Shown: one piece after another, positions 33,105-48,434 of the stretch | Position numbering within the stretch: the first letter of the stretch is position 1 | How the letters are laid out: every line of letters begins with the position of its first letter | From: Theobroma cacao | Lineage: Eukaryota; Streptophyta; Magnoliopsida; Malvales; Malvaceae | NCBI RefSeq assembly: GCF_000208745.1 | Contig: NC_030858.1 | Span: forward strand, 5,648,026-5,712,025 | Reading direction: 5' to 3' | DNA: 64,000 nt | Notes under the pieces: generated by a model | Seen by the model: only the letters and a program-made list of their open reading frames with translations | What the model was told of the DNA's origin: nothing | Database searches by the model: none | Translations under genes and position numbers: made by a program

Positions 33105-36100
33105 ATGTTTTCAACTTCCATTGTCTCGCTTATTATCTTATTTTCTTCACCTCCCAAACACAAAATATCTCAATTTTTTGTAGATAGAAGACATGTTAGA
33201 CACCACTTTCATGCAAAGTTTTCCACAAAAGACTATGAAACCTCAACAAAGACTGGAAATTCGAAGAGTAAGAAAGAAATTGGTTCTGGGTTTAATTCTT
33301 TAAGGTCTGGAAATGAGGGAGCAGAGAGAAACTCTTTGGAGAACCTTTTTAGTTCAGTGCTGGAAGGGAAGGCTGAAAGGAAGAGGTATGCAAAGGATAA
33401 GAACGCAAGAAAAAGAGACAAATATTTTGAGAGAGGGAGAGAAATGGGTTCTGGGGATTCTTCATTGAGGGCTAAAGATGAGAATATGGGTAGTAAACAG
33501 AAATCTTCTAAAAATGTGAACAATTTAGTGGCTAAGGAAAAAGTGGAGGGAAAAACCAAGGATGGTGATGGCTTGGTGAAAGAGAAAAGGTTAGGGAAAA
33601 GGTCTAAGAAAGATCAGGCTAATTCACCTGAAGTACACTTGAGGGTTCAGTTGGATATGTGTTCAAAGAGGGGAGATGTGATGGGGGCCATTCAATTGTA
33701 TGATAAGGCTCTGAGAGAAAAAATTAAAATGGGGCAGTACCATTATGCTGTGCTTTTGTACCTTTGTTCTTCTGCAGCTGTGGGTGTTGTTCAACCTGCT
33801 AAAAGTGGTAGTGGTAGTCGGCCTTTAAATATGTTAAACGTGTCCAACGAAGCTTCGAGTATGAATTCAATGGGGTTAGGTGAACCAATAGATAAGGATA
33901 GTGAGAATTCTAGTGCTTCAGAATTGAGTAATCCTATTTTAAACAATGGGAAATTGGTTGATAGTAGTAGAAGCCAGGGGAATATTGATAAATTGAAGGT
34001 TAGGTTTAGTGAAAGTTTTTGTAATCTAGATAATACTTTTCCTGACAAGAACTTAAATCAGTTTTCAAATGGGTCTCCAAAGCCATATTCTCGACTTTCA
34101 GAAGGTTCTAGTTATCAGAAAAAGAGAGATGAAGATCATTTAGATATAGACGATAAGAGCAGCAGTGACCGAGAGGATTATGAAATTGGGGTAAGTGAAG
34201 ATGTCAAGAAGTATGCACTCCTCAAGGGATTTGAGATCTATGAAAAGATGTGTTTGGATAATGTCCCAATGAACGAAGCAACCTTGACAGCTGTGGCAAG
34301 AATGGCAATGTCAATGGGTAATGGTGACATGGCATTTGATGTGGTAAAGAAAATGAATCAATTGGGTATAAATCCTAGATTGCGTTCTTATGGTCCTGCT
34401 CTATCTGTTTTCTGCAATATTGGAGATGTTGACAAAGCATTCGAAGTTGAGAAACACATGTTGGAGCATGGTATTCATCCAGAAGAGCCTGAACTGGAGG
34501 CACTCTTAAGAGTGAGTGTAGAAGCTGGAAGAGGTGACAACGTGTATTACTTATTGCATAAACTAAGAACAAGTGTGAGAAAAGTGTCACCTTCTACTGC
34601 AGACAAAATTGTCAAATGGTTTGAGAGCAAGGAAGCCTCAAGATTGGGGAAACGAACCATGGATCAGAGATTTATAAAGGAAGCAATTGAAAATGGCGGA
34701 GGAGGCTGGCATGGGCAGGGCTGGTTGGGTAAAGGTAGATGGATTATATCACATACAGCTGTTGGAGCTGATGCGTTATGTAAATGCTGTGGGGAAAAGT
34801 TGGCTTTAATAGATCTTGATCCTGTAGAAACAGAGAAGTTTGCTGAATCAGTTGCATCTATAGCTACAAAGAGAGAGAAGCATTTCAGTTTTCAAAAATT
34901 TCAAGTATGAAAAGCTTCTTGATCTCTTTTCAATCACTCTAATTATGTACGCAAGTTTTGATAAAGTTGGTGTATTTATTTGCTTGCAGAAATGGCTAGA
35001 CTACTATGGGCCATTTGAAGCTGTGGTAGATGCAGCTAATGTTGGTCTTTTCAGCCAGAGAAGATTCATGCCGTCAAAGGTTAGTTTGGCTTGAATGAAT
35101 AGGATTCACTACAACTTTACCCAATTGTTTTCCTTTGCTTTTTCGTGAGTGATATTGAGTTCTCTTAAGGTAAATTCTTTAGGTCAATGCTGTTGTTAAC
35201 GGAATACGCCAGAAACTTCCATCAAAGAAATGGCCACTCATTGTTTTGCATAACAAGCGGATCACCGGACAGAAGATGGATGAGCCAGTAAATAAAGCAT
35301 TAATTGAAAAGTGGAAAAATGCAGATGCATTATATGCAACACCTACTGGATCCAATGATGACTGGTAGGAAATATATGCTTAGAAGTTACAGCTGACCTG
35401 CATGATTGCTTATTTGCATAATTGCATCAACTTTAGACACTATGACTTAATTTGTGTCAGACATATTTTTCCAATGCTTATGCATTTAAAGCAATGGGTA
35501 ATGACCTGTGATTCAGGTACTGGTTGTATGCAGCTATCAAGTTCAAGTGCTTAATTGTGACCAACGATGAGATGAGAGACCATACATTTCAACTTTTGGG
35601 AAACGACTTCTTTCCAAAATGGAAGGAAAGGCATCAAGTGAGTAAAGCTCTCTAATATCTAAATCCTTTAGATAGACTTTTTGATTTACATCTTTATCCT
35701 CCAAAATTTTGTTTAGTTAGATAGCTGCATCCAACTTATTGCTAAACCTTGTGATGAATTTGCTCCATTGCCTACTATATTTATCTAAAGCAATTTTCCT
35801 AACAAGGCATCTCTCTTTTCCACATCTAAGGTGCATTTCAGTTTTTCAAATGCCGGTCCAGTGTTTTACATGCCTCCTCCCTGTTCTGTTGTAATTCAGG
35901 TTAGTTGTAATTTCAGTTCCAGTGTTCTGTTGCTTGTGTGTGTATGTGTGTGGGTGTAAAGTGCCTAAACTGACAGAATAGAGCTATAAAGTGTGCTGAA
36001 CACTCATAATGGAAATACATGCCGACAGGAATCAGAGAAAGGCCATTGGCATATTCCCATTGCATCTGAACTTGATTATGACACTGAAAGAACATGGTTA

Positions 36101-36983
36101 TGCATTAGACGAGCTAAGTCACATGTGGTGAAGGAAGATTCTTCAACCATACCTGAAGGTAACACCAAGTTTAGTTTATAAGTAGTTCTTCACTTCAAGT
36201 ATATGGGTTTGTTATTTGCTCAGCCATAATCTACAATTACTAATTGCTAATAGTGTGTTCTGTTGTTTCTATTTGATAATGCTCTTTTATGAGACTCAAA
36301 TAGCATTCATGTAGTAGTAGTGGCATGTATGTATGCAATTAAGTTGATGTCAGTGATAGTATCAACTGCATGTCTTTTAGATGATTCTTTTATGACTACA
36401 AAAATATTCAGTAATCATTTTTCCATTTTTTTTGAGTTTCTGGGTTTGTTGAGGTGTTAGCAATTTTATGCACAGAAGGCTAAAACCAAACTTTACTTTT
36501 GCCAAGGAAAGAGCCTTTATTCACTGGAAAATTCGTAGTTATAAGTTGTAAGGTGTAATTATTAAAAAACTTTGTTCGTTTTAATGGACTTCTGCATATC
36601 TTGGATGGATTTGCACAAAAAGGTTAGCTAGTTCAATCACTAGTTTGACTTAAATCGATGATCTGCTTAGGAATGCTAAACCAAATTGACTTTATGGTGT
36701 CCTATTGATCTATTTACATACAGGGTTTTCTTGTGTAACAGATTTGCAGCCTCTTGACCGTAATAAGGAATGCACGAGGCCAACTATTCAAACTGAAGTT
36801 AATACAAACTCTCTGTCACTAAAAGATGGCAACCATGATAAACCACAAAAGCATACTGAGGAAATATACAAAAATATCAGAGACATTTTGTCGGTTCCAG
36901 TCCCCTCAGATCAATGCACCGTTCTATCAGAAATAGAGGCTGCAGAGATGCTTGGTAACTGTGTTATTGATTTTCAAATATAA
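33105..36983 (+). CDS. PRORP1: Proteinaceous RNase P 1 (PRORP1), organellar tRNA 5'-processing enzyme
   Basis: Exons: 33105-34904, 34990-35079, 35183-35364, 35517-35637, 35831-35899, 36029-36158, 36724-36983; 883 aa. PRORP cleaves the 5' leader from pre-tRNAs without RNA. The start MFSTSIVSLIILFSS looks like an organelle presequence. A long basic, low-complexity region precedes the PPR repeats (VHLRVQLDMCSKRGDV onward; NPRLRSYGPALSVF). The zinc site is present as Cys559, Cys562, His762 and Cys779. The NYN metallonuclease keeps all four metal-binding aspartates: Asp614 (VVDAANVGL), Asp689/Asp690 (SNDDWYW) and Asp708 (VTNDEMRDH). The spacings 75 and 18 equal those of Arabidopsis Asp399, Asp474/475 and Asp493. 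Two differences from Arabidopsis PRORP1 stand out: an insert of about 140 residues (about 227-366) inside the PPR region and a longer C-terminal tail in the last exon. Both may be normal in other eudicots. Confidence 0.94.
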
Positions 36984-38596
36984 AGCAAGTGGCTGTCTTG
37001 TAAAGTTGCAGAAATATAAAATGAACTCCCAGTTGGAATCCCTTTGTATAGTTTTGAGGCCCCTTTGTATATTGATGCTCGGTGTACTTTAGTGATGTTT
37101 TTTGCCCATCATAGAGTTACCATTTTGTCAATAGAGGGTATTTCTTTCTGGAGAGAATGGAGGAGTGGATTGGGGAAGGTAGAAGGTTGCAGTTCCTTCA
37201 TATGCAGGTGAAATTTTGTACACTGTGGAAATCCATTATTGTGAAGCAAATCAGTTCGTCCATTTTTTCGCATACAGTAGATTTTGCTGATAAAATCTGT
37301 TAAAATGTCTTCGAGCTTTGCAATCATTTGTCGGTGAGTCACATGCTCAGATGGCAGCTACTCAATTTAATTAATCACCAGCATAATCACTCAGGTGGAT
37401 ATATGCTGTCAGGCAGACCATGAACCCTGTTGCTGGATTATAATGGCAGGGAACGCTTTGTTTTTGCTGGGAATAGTTGCATACCATATCAGTTGAACTT
37501 GTCTTCTTTCTCCAAGGAAAGAAAAGGTCTGTAGAGTCTTGTGTGACTCGATTAGGTCGCTTGGCTTTTTAACATGGATTTGCTCTTTCTTTCACAACAA
37601 ACAAAAAATGATCACAGAATTTCTCGAAAAGTTCCCCCTGATTAGCATAATTAAAGAAGAAAATAAAAAGACAACAAAGGGAATTCACAAACAAATGAGT
37701 TCCAGCAAGCTTTGGTCCTACAATTAGCTGTTCAATGAAAGAGAGGATAGATGGCGAAATGTCTTTAAGAAAGGAAAATATACTAGAATAATTCCATTTT
37801 AAATGTAACCAAGCAAAACTTTAAATTTATTACTACTTTGTTTAACATTATACTTGAATTCATAAGCTTTTGGAATTAAGTTTTGATGTGATATTAGAGC
37901 TCAAGTAGCCTTACCCATGTATGTTTTACATGTGGTAGGAGCATTTATCATTATTCATTTTCGTGTTAAGAGTGTATGAAGTCATATCGTTTAGCTTAAA
38001 TGGATATAAAACAACAAATCGAGCTTTTATTCACTTGTTAACAGAATCAAAAGAGAAAATGAAGTATCAAATTTAAATATTACAATATCATCATACTAGC
38101 ATATGAAATGGAGGGTATATCTACATATCTATACCATGGCAAATTAAGTGTGTGGGAGTGGCACTAGATCATTTTGTCAGTAAGTGACTGGTCTTTTCAC
38201 AGAACGACTGAAAGAGTCCTAAAAAGCTAAAGCATAAGATCACGGGGCTGCAATACTTCTTTGTCATCTTTCTCTTATTCCCTTTCATGCCATGGCGATA
38301 GGCCACGGGCTAAAGAGAATCTCTCTCTCTCTTTTCTTGGGTATAAAGAATTTCTTTTGGGTTGTTTCACTGCTTCAGGATGACAACATCACAAGCCTCT
38401 CTTTTCTCTCGCTTTCAAAATTAACCAAGAGAGCGTACATTCCAAAAGGAAAGACAGAGGAAAGATAAGGAAAAGTTTGCATCATATCTTTCTCTCCCTT
38501 CCTCCTTTTCCCCAGTACTCATTTTTAACTTTAACTCATCAGCTACCCTACTTGCCATCATCAGTTAGCTCTGATTTTGAAAGACAAGAAATTAGA
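36984..38596. other. Spacer between PRORP1 and the ABIL gene
   Basis: PRORP1 3' UTR on the left, then AT-rich spacer with no supported gene. The right 300 bp are pyrimidine-rich (CT runs near 38320) and read as ABIL promoter and leader. An in-frame ATG at 38477 could extend the ABIL N-terminus by 40 residues, but that extension looks like translated leader. Confidence 0.45.
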
Positions 38597-40756
38597 ATGC
38601 ATATTACAGAAATATTTTCCCCTCCGAAGAAAGAAGATGAGTCAGACGAGGGCTTTCGCTTTGACAAGTCTCTCCAGGTTTGTCTGTGTCTGTCTCTTTT
38701 TTTTTTTTTTTTTGGGAGGGGGGGTGGGGTGGTGTGGAGGGGACGAAACTTCCATGTTAAAGCTTGTTTTCTTATGGTTATAGGAACTCAGAGATTTGCG
38801 GTCTCAGCTCCATTTCGCTGCAGATTACTGTGAAACAACATTCTTGAACTCTGAAGAGAAGAAAGTGTGAGTTTTTCTTGATTTCTAAGCTGTCAAACTG
38901 TTGTGACAACTGAAAACCTCGTTTGCATGTTTACCAGATGTGCCATAAAACCCAAACCTCAAAGCTTTGCTTCTTTTTTTTCTTCCTATTATTCTGTTCA
39001 TGGTGGGTTTTTCATGTCACTGTCTATAATATGGCAGTTGGTGTTTACCCCAACTCCACAACCATGAGCCTCGCTCAACAGGCCATTGGCCGAAGCGCCA
39101 ACCTCTTTCATGGTTGAGTTGAGCTAGTCTAACATAAGATTTGAGTTATGAGCTATGACTGGCTCAGCTTCTCTTTCGTTTTCTTCAGGGACTAGAGAAG
39201 CAATGTAGGATCATGAATTCATGATGCTTGCTACCTGCTTCATTTGGAACCCATTACTCATCGGAGTCCAAGACGTCTTTCTGTCTGTTTTTCTTTTCGG
39301 CCTGAACCTCTTCAAGTCCAGCACTTCAGATGCTGATAACTGCGAACCCAACCATTGGGTACTGATGCCTGATGGCCATTTCTGCAGGGCGTGGCCTTCC
39401 TCTGTTCAAGCCCATTTCTCTTCCCATTACTTTCTGATTTTGAACTTCCAACCGTAAAACCCATAGACGCCATGCAGGCTTGGGGCTTGCTCTTCCCCTG
39501 CCCATTTGGTACTTTCTGAGTTCCCATTTATGGCCACTGACCTTTGGACCAATAGAGATGAGAACTTTACAGCGTAACATACAACTCCATGACTTAAAAT
39601 TATGATTGGCATGTTTTTGCAACTTGCAGTGTGGTAGAAAACACAAAAGAGTACATATGCAAGGCTGTTGTTACTTTTGTTGATCATCTGGGGAACGTCT
39701 CTGCTAACCTAAATAACTGCATTTCCAAGACTAATGAATTTTCTGAGGCTGAGCTCCGCATCAATTGCCTAAAACAAGTCGGTGTATATATTCATCTTGC
39801 TGATGCTCACAACTTAATCAAGTATTGGCATATGCTTATTATTTATGACATGTCTGATGTTTCTACCAGAGACTTCTCTCATGCGAGCAATTTGCTCACA
39901 AGCTTGCTCTAACAAGAGTCAAGTGGAATCCAAATTTGCCAAATCATCACCGGCGTTATTTATCTGCACGTAATTATCGCAAACCACGTGATCTCTTAAT
40001 TCTGTTTGCAATTAGCTAGTTTTCTCTAACTCTTTCAGCTGATAATTGGCTTTTTTTCTTTAACTGACAGCAATGTCAACTGTTGGGAGATCGAATGAAG
40101 ACTCAAGGTACCATCAACTCTCTTCAATCTTCACAATATCACAGTAATAAGTGTAAATATTGATATTAGCTCGAAGGTTTCCAACCATTTTCTCTAATGC
40201 AGGGTTTCCATTGCTCCAAGGCCAGCAAAACTCAAAGACAAGCATGAACTTGACACTGAAGGCGTGCCACTTTTCTTCTTCACTTGTACAGACAAGCCTT
40301 CATTATCTAAGAGTCCAATATTGAGATCTAATTTCGACGAATCTGACTACAATTCAGCATTAGGTATAAACATTTTATCAATAAACAATAATTAAGTTAA
40401 CAGTAATTTCATTTTCCTTCAAGTCTCTGATAGTTTGGTTTTTTTTTTTTTTTTCACCTGACGGGGTCTTTTGCCAGTGCCTGTTCGTGATGGCCTCTCG
40501 ATACCATCAAAGGGTTCAAATCCTACTTTCCATTTCCAGGTGACTTCAGCTCAAACATATCATCTATATATATAAATAACATTTTCAATTAATAATTCCC
40601 ATAACCCCATTTTCATCGAAGTTTAATTTAGCTTTGGTCTGCTCATGTTTGCAGCAAGGAAATAAAAAACATGGACGGAAAGGCTCCTACAGAAAACCAT
40701 TGCAGAGTGCTGATATCTTATCTTTCATTCGACGTGCAAGAAGATCAGCAGCATGA
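38597..40756 (+). CDS. ABIL1: ABI-1-like (ABIL) subunit of the SCAR/WAVE complex
   Basis: Exons: 38597-38677, 38784-38866, 39630-39777, 39870-39969, 40071-40107, 40203-40363, 40478-40539, 40655-40756; 257 aa. ABIL proteins are the plant Abl-interactor subunits of the SCAR/WAVE complex, which activates ARP2/3 actin nucleation downstream of ROP GTPases. The conserved N-terminal half is clear: FDKSLQELRDLRSQLHFAAD, YCETTFLNSEEKK, NTKEYICKAVVTFVDHLG and SEAELRINCLKQRLLSCEQ form the helical HHR-type region. The C-terminus is basic (SADILSFIRRARRSAA). The sequence resembles the ABIL1/ABIL4 branch more than ABIL2/ABIL3; the exact number is uncertain. Intron 1 is only 106 nt and carries a 17-T run followed by a G-quadruplex motif. 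Intron 2 contains a small foldback. No SH3 domain is seen, as expected in plants. Confidence 0.88.
38714..38742 (+). other. G-quadruplex motif behind a poly-T run in ABIL intron 1
   Basis: GGGAGGGGGGGTGGGG (38714-38729) supplies four runs of three or more G with one-base loops, and more G runs follow to 38742. It is preceded by 17 T (38697-38713) and lies 41 bp before the exon 2 acceptor. It is on the transcribed sense, so it could fold in the pre-mRNA. Confidence 0.7.
39050..39121. repeat. Imperfect inverted repeat in ABIL intron 2
   Basis: CAACTCCACAACCATGA at the left pairs, with a bulge, with TCATGGTTGAGTTG at the right. The loop has a short inner palindrome (GGCCATTGGCC). It could be a small MITE relic or chance. 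Confidence 0.4.
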
Positions 40757-42227
40757 GAAAAACTTGAAAGGGGAATCCATATGTTCCTGTTGCTACTGCT
40801 TTTATTTGTTTAAGCTAATCTTTTGTAGTGGTACTCATGGTTTGTTTTACGTAGAGATATGCTGAATATTCCTCAATAGGGGCACTGGAGATTTCTTGTA
40901 ATAACTTTCAAGGTTCCATAGATGAGGCAGAAATGTCTTGATTAAATGTTCATATCTATATAATTGTGTGAAGAATTAATGCATGTATGGTAGCAAAGAC
41001 AGTGAGCAAAGTTGGGTTAATTTCTGATCGGAGAAAATAATCGGTACTTGGAAAATCACAGCATTGTAAATCTAGATACCATTTATGATTAATTACAGGT
41101 TGAGTGTTTCATTTTAGTTCATTTTTAATGGCATTTTGGAGCAAATTAAACGGGAATTAGTTGTAAGGATTAAGTGTCTAGACATAATTTAATGACATAA
41201 TATTATACTTAATTTAATTAATCTTTTATTGAAAAGAATTAGGCAACTGTCAAAATTTATTGTGAAAATGCAATTAAAGAAGAGAAATTATTATAAAGTT
41301 GACCTTAAGAGAACAACAAAATGTCAAAATCGATGACAACTAAAGATACCAAATTTTATTAAACCGACCTTACTTGGCGCAATGTTGCATATTTTATAAA
41401 GTTTATTTATACCTTTTCATTCGTAGCTACTCCTTTAGTTTCATAATTAGTGTTTCAATTTGACATTTTTTATTTTACCAATAATTACTAATTAAAATTT
41501 CAAAAAATAATTTTTCAAAATTATGAATGAAGTAGTTTTCAAATATATATTTATTAAAATTTAATTTAATCAAATATTTAAAATAATTTGAAGTTAGAAT
41601 TTAAAAAATTTAACTAAAAAGGGTTAAATTAAGAAGTATTTATAAGACAGAGGAAGTACTTGTTCATTTTAATTATAAGTTTTTGTTAATAAATGTTTTA
41701 AGGTATTTTTTAAAGTTTATATTAAGTAATACTCTTTATATATATATATATATATATAAAGGAAAAGATCAAAAGAATTTATTATATCATCCAAAACCAT
41801 GATATGCCTAAACTACAAGTAATACTTTTTAAATAAATTAAAAACAATTATATTAGCTATACTCATAAAAATAATAATTTAATACAAAATATTATTATAA
41901 AAATTAGCTTGGAAAATATCCTAAAAGCCCTTTTTAAAAACCTTTAATTATATTTTTAAAAATATTTTCAGTTTTCAGTTATTGCCGGTGGGACCCAGGT
42001 ATCCACGTAACACCTCATGCCGGTCGCAGCATCAGCATTTGGTGGAGGCTAGTCTACCTATCATTCAAAACAAGGAAAAACTTTAAAAAAATAAAAGTCA
42101 TCGAAGAAAGAAGAAAAAAACCGTCGGAACAAGTGCAGCACTGAGAAAAGCACAAGCGCCCACAGTTCAGGACCTTTAGGCGCCCGCTGTTAAAGAAACT
42201 CCTGAAACCAACCTAAGAATCTTAGCT
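40757..42227. other. AT-rich spacer between the ABIL and ASP2 genes
   Basis: ABIL 3' UTR to about 41.0 kb, then strongly AT-rich DNA with a (TA)n run at about 41739-41757 and no supported gene. The base composition shifts to normal at about 41.98 kb, where the ASP2 promoter begins. Confidence 0.5.
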
Positions 42228-42234
42228 TATAAAA
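42228..42234 (+). promoter_or_regulatory. TATA box of the ASP2 gene
   Basis: TATAAAA lies 97 bp upstream of the ASP2 start codon and is followed by a C/T-rich leader (CTCCTTTAGTCTCTC), as is usual for plant genes. Confidence 0.6.
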
Positions 42235-42330
42235 GCAAAAAAAAAAAACCCCTCCTTTAGTCTCTCATTTCTCTGCTTCCATTTCTCAACTTCTAGTAAA
42301 CCCAGAGAACACTTCGAGCTTACGAAGGCA

Positions 42331-46871
<4,541 letters not shown>

Positions 46872-46878
<7 letters not shown>

Positions 46879-46933
46879 AAACAGGTGTGAGATTTATGTT
46901 GCCTGTTAGAAACAGGTGTGAGATTTATGTTGC
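46872..46933 (+). repeat. Exact 31-bp tandem duplication across the ASP2 stop codon
   Basis: 46872-46902 and 46903-46933 are identical; each begins CTGTTAGAAACAGGTGTGAG. The TAG at 46876-46878 in the first unit ends ASP2. The second unit lies wholly in the 3' UTR. Confidence 0.92.
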
Positions 46934-47770
46934 AAGGACATTTGGTTATAGTCCATGTATGTGATGGTTTTTTCCCCAACCTTTTCAAGCAAATACTATG
47001 ATTTTCCGTAATAAACACTTAACTAGAATGCAAATTTCAGATTTTAACCCAATTTTGATATTTTGATTTCAATGTATAACATTTTGCCAGAGGCATCGTA
47101 AATGGTATGCTTGCCATTGTTATCAACAGTTCGTGATATAGGCTTGTTAGATTTCTTTTCCTTCTATTTTGCTTAGTTCGGCAGGTCATTCTTTAAGAAC
47201 AGAAAACAATCCCTTTAACAATAACCTTACTGAAGGGTTATGTGGTACTCTAGTATTTCTGAAGGGTTATTACACTTAATTGCAGCAAAATTTTATCTTC
47301 TAATTTCCTCTTCCCGAACCCAAGAGCGGACACGAATGGTTGATCTACTGAAGTTACTCAAATAATTCTAAGAAGCTTGAGTATGTTTCTTTTGTGACAT
47401 TTGGTTCCTTCGTGTTCAAACAGCTGGGAGAAATCACCCCTCTCCTGACTCCCAACTTTTATGCTGTTTTGGTAACTGATGCTGAAATTTTGACAGAAAA
47501 AAAAAATGCAAGTTCTTTTATTGGGCTTGTGAATTTCTCTTGCCTGTTTGTCGAAAAATACAATCTGAAAAATGAAGCAAAAAAGAGGAGAAATTTACAA
47601 ATAAAGCAGGGTTAGAGAGCAACGTTAGAGTTCCATCGCATGTTGAAGGCGAAACGTTACGTATATATACCCCCAGATCGGATAATTGACTGTAACTAGA
47701 GATCAACACAGGCAGAAAGCAGTACGCAAATGCATCAATCATGATCTAGGTCTAAGCACCATTGCTCCAA
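46934..47770. other. ASP2 3' UTR and spacer
   Basis: No further gene is supported. A 73-codon frame at 47394-47615 has no recognisable features and is probably accidental. Confidence 0.45.
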
Positions 47771-48230
47771 CAACTTTTTAAGTTTTAAGTTCAAGCTGTT
47801 ATTGGTGATTCATTTAAACTCGTATATAGGTTTTAAGAATCGAAATGGGGAATCACAATCTCACCTATTTAAATTCTTGATGTTTTTATTAAAGTTACAC
47901 ATCAAATCACATTTAAAGTTCATTTCCTAAGATCAAGATCTCACCAATACAATGTAGAAGTTCACATCATTGGGCGGGCTGGCATATGCTTTGATACCAA
48001 TTGTAAATTTCACTCCAGAAGATTCAGATCTCACCAGCTTAACATGAAAATTTACGTTGAATCGACACATGCTCTGATACCAATTGTATAATTGAGACCC
48101 ATACATCACTGGTCAAGTCTAATCCAAATATCTTTTAAAAACTTAAATTCAAGTTGTTGGTAGTAATTGACTCAACCTTTATATATAGACTTTAAGAATC
48201 GAATGGGAGACGTGGTATCACAGTTACATA
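47771..48230 (-). mobile_element. TRIM-like or solo-LTR retroelement remnant
   Basis: Two diverged direct repeats, about 47771-47868 and 48131-48230, share blocks such as TTTAAGAATCGAA and TTCAAG-TGTT. Between them, on the minus strand, is TGGTATCAGAGC (48082-48071), the usual primer-binding site complementary to plant initiator tRNA-Met, and a second, decayed copy TGGTATCAAAGC (47999-47988). Terminal repeats of about 100 bp, a tRNA-Met site and no coding frame are the marks of terminal-repeat retrotransposons in miniature (TRIM). Ends and target duplication are not defined. Confidence 0.5.
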
Positions 48231-48434
48231 ATCACTTCCCTGACCAAATCCTGGAGGAAGAACAATGTAAGTTCTAGAAAGTTACTGTCCCAATGGAATT
48301 TTACATGGAGCTGAATATATATACATGAGGTAAGGTCTCTAACTATCCGTATTCCTCTGTATCTTTCCCCACCTCGTTCCTTTTCTTTCCCTCTTCTTCT
48401 ACGTCCTCTTGTTTCCTTTCTTCTAACATTCCGA

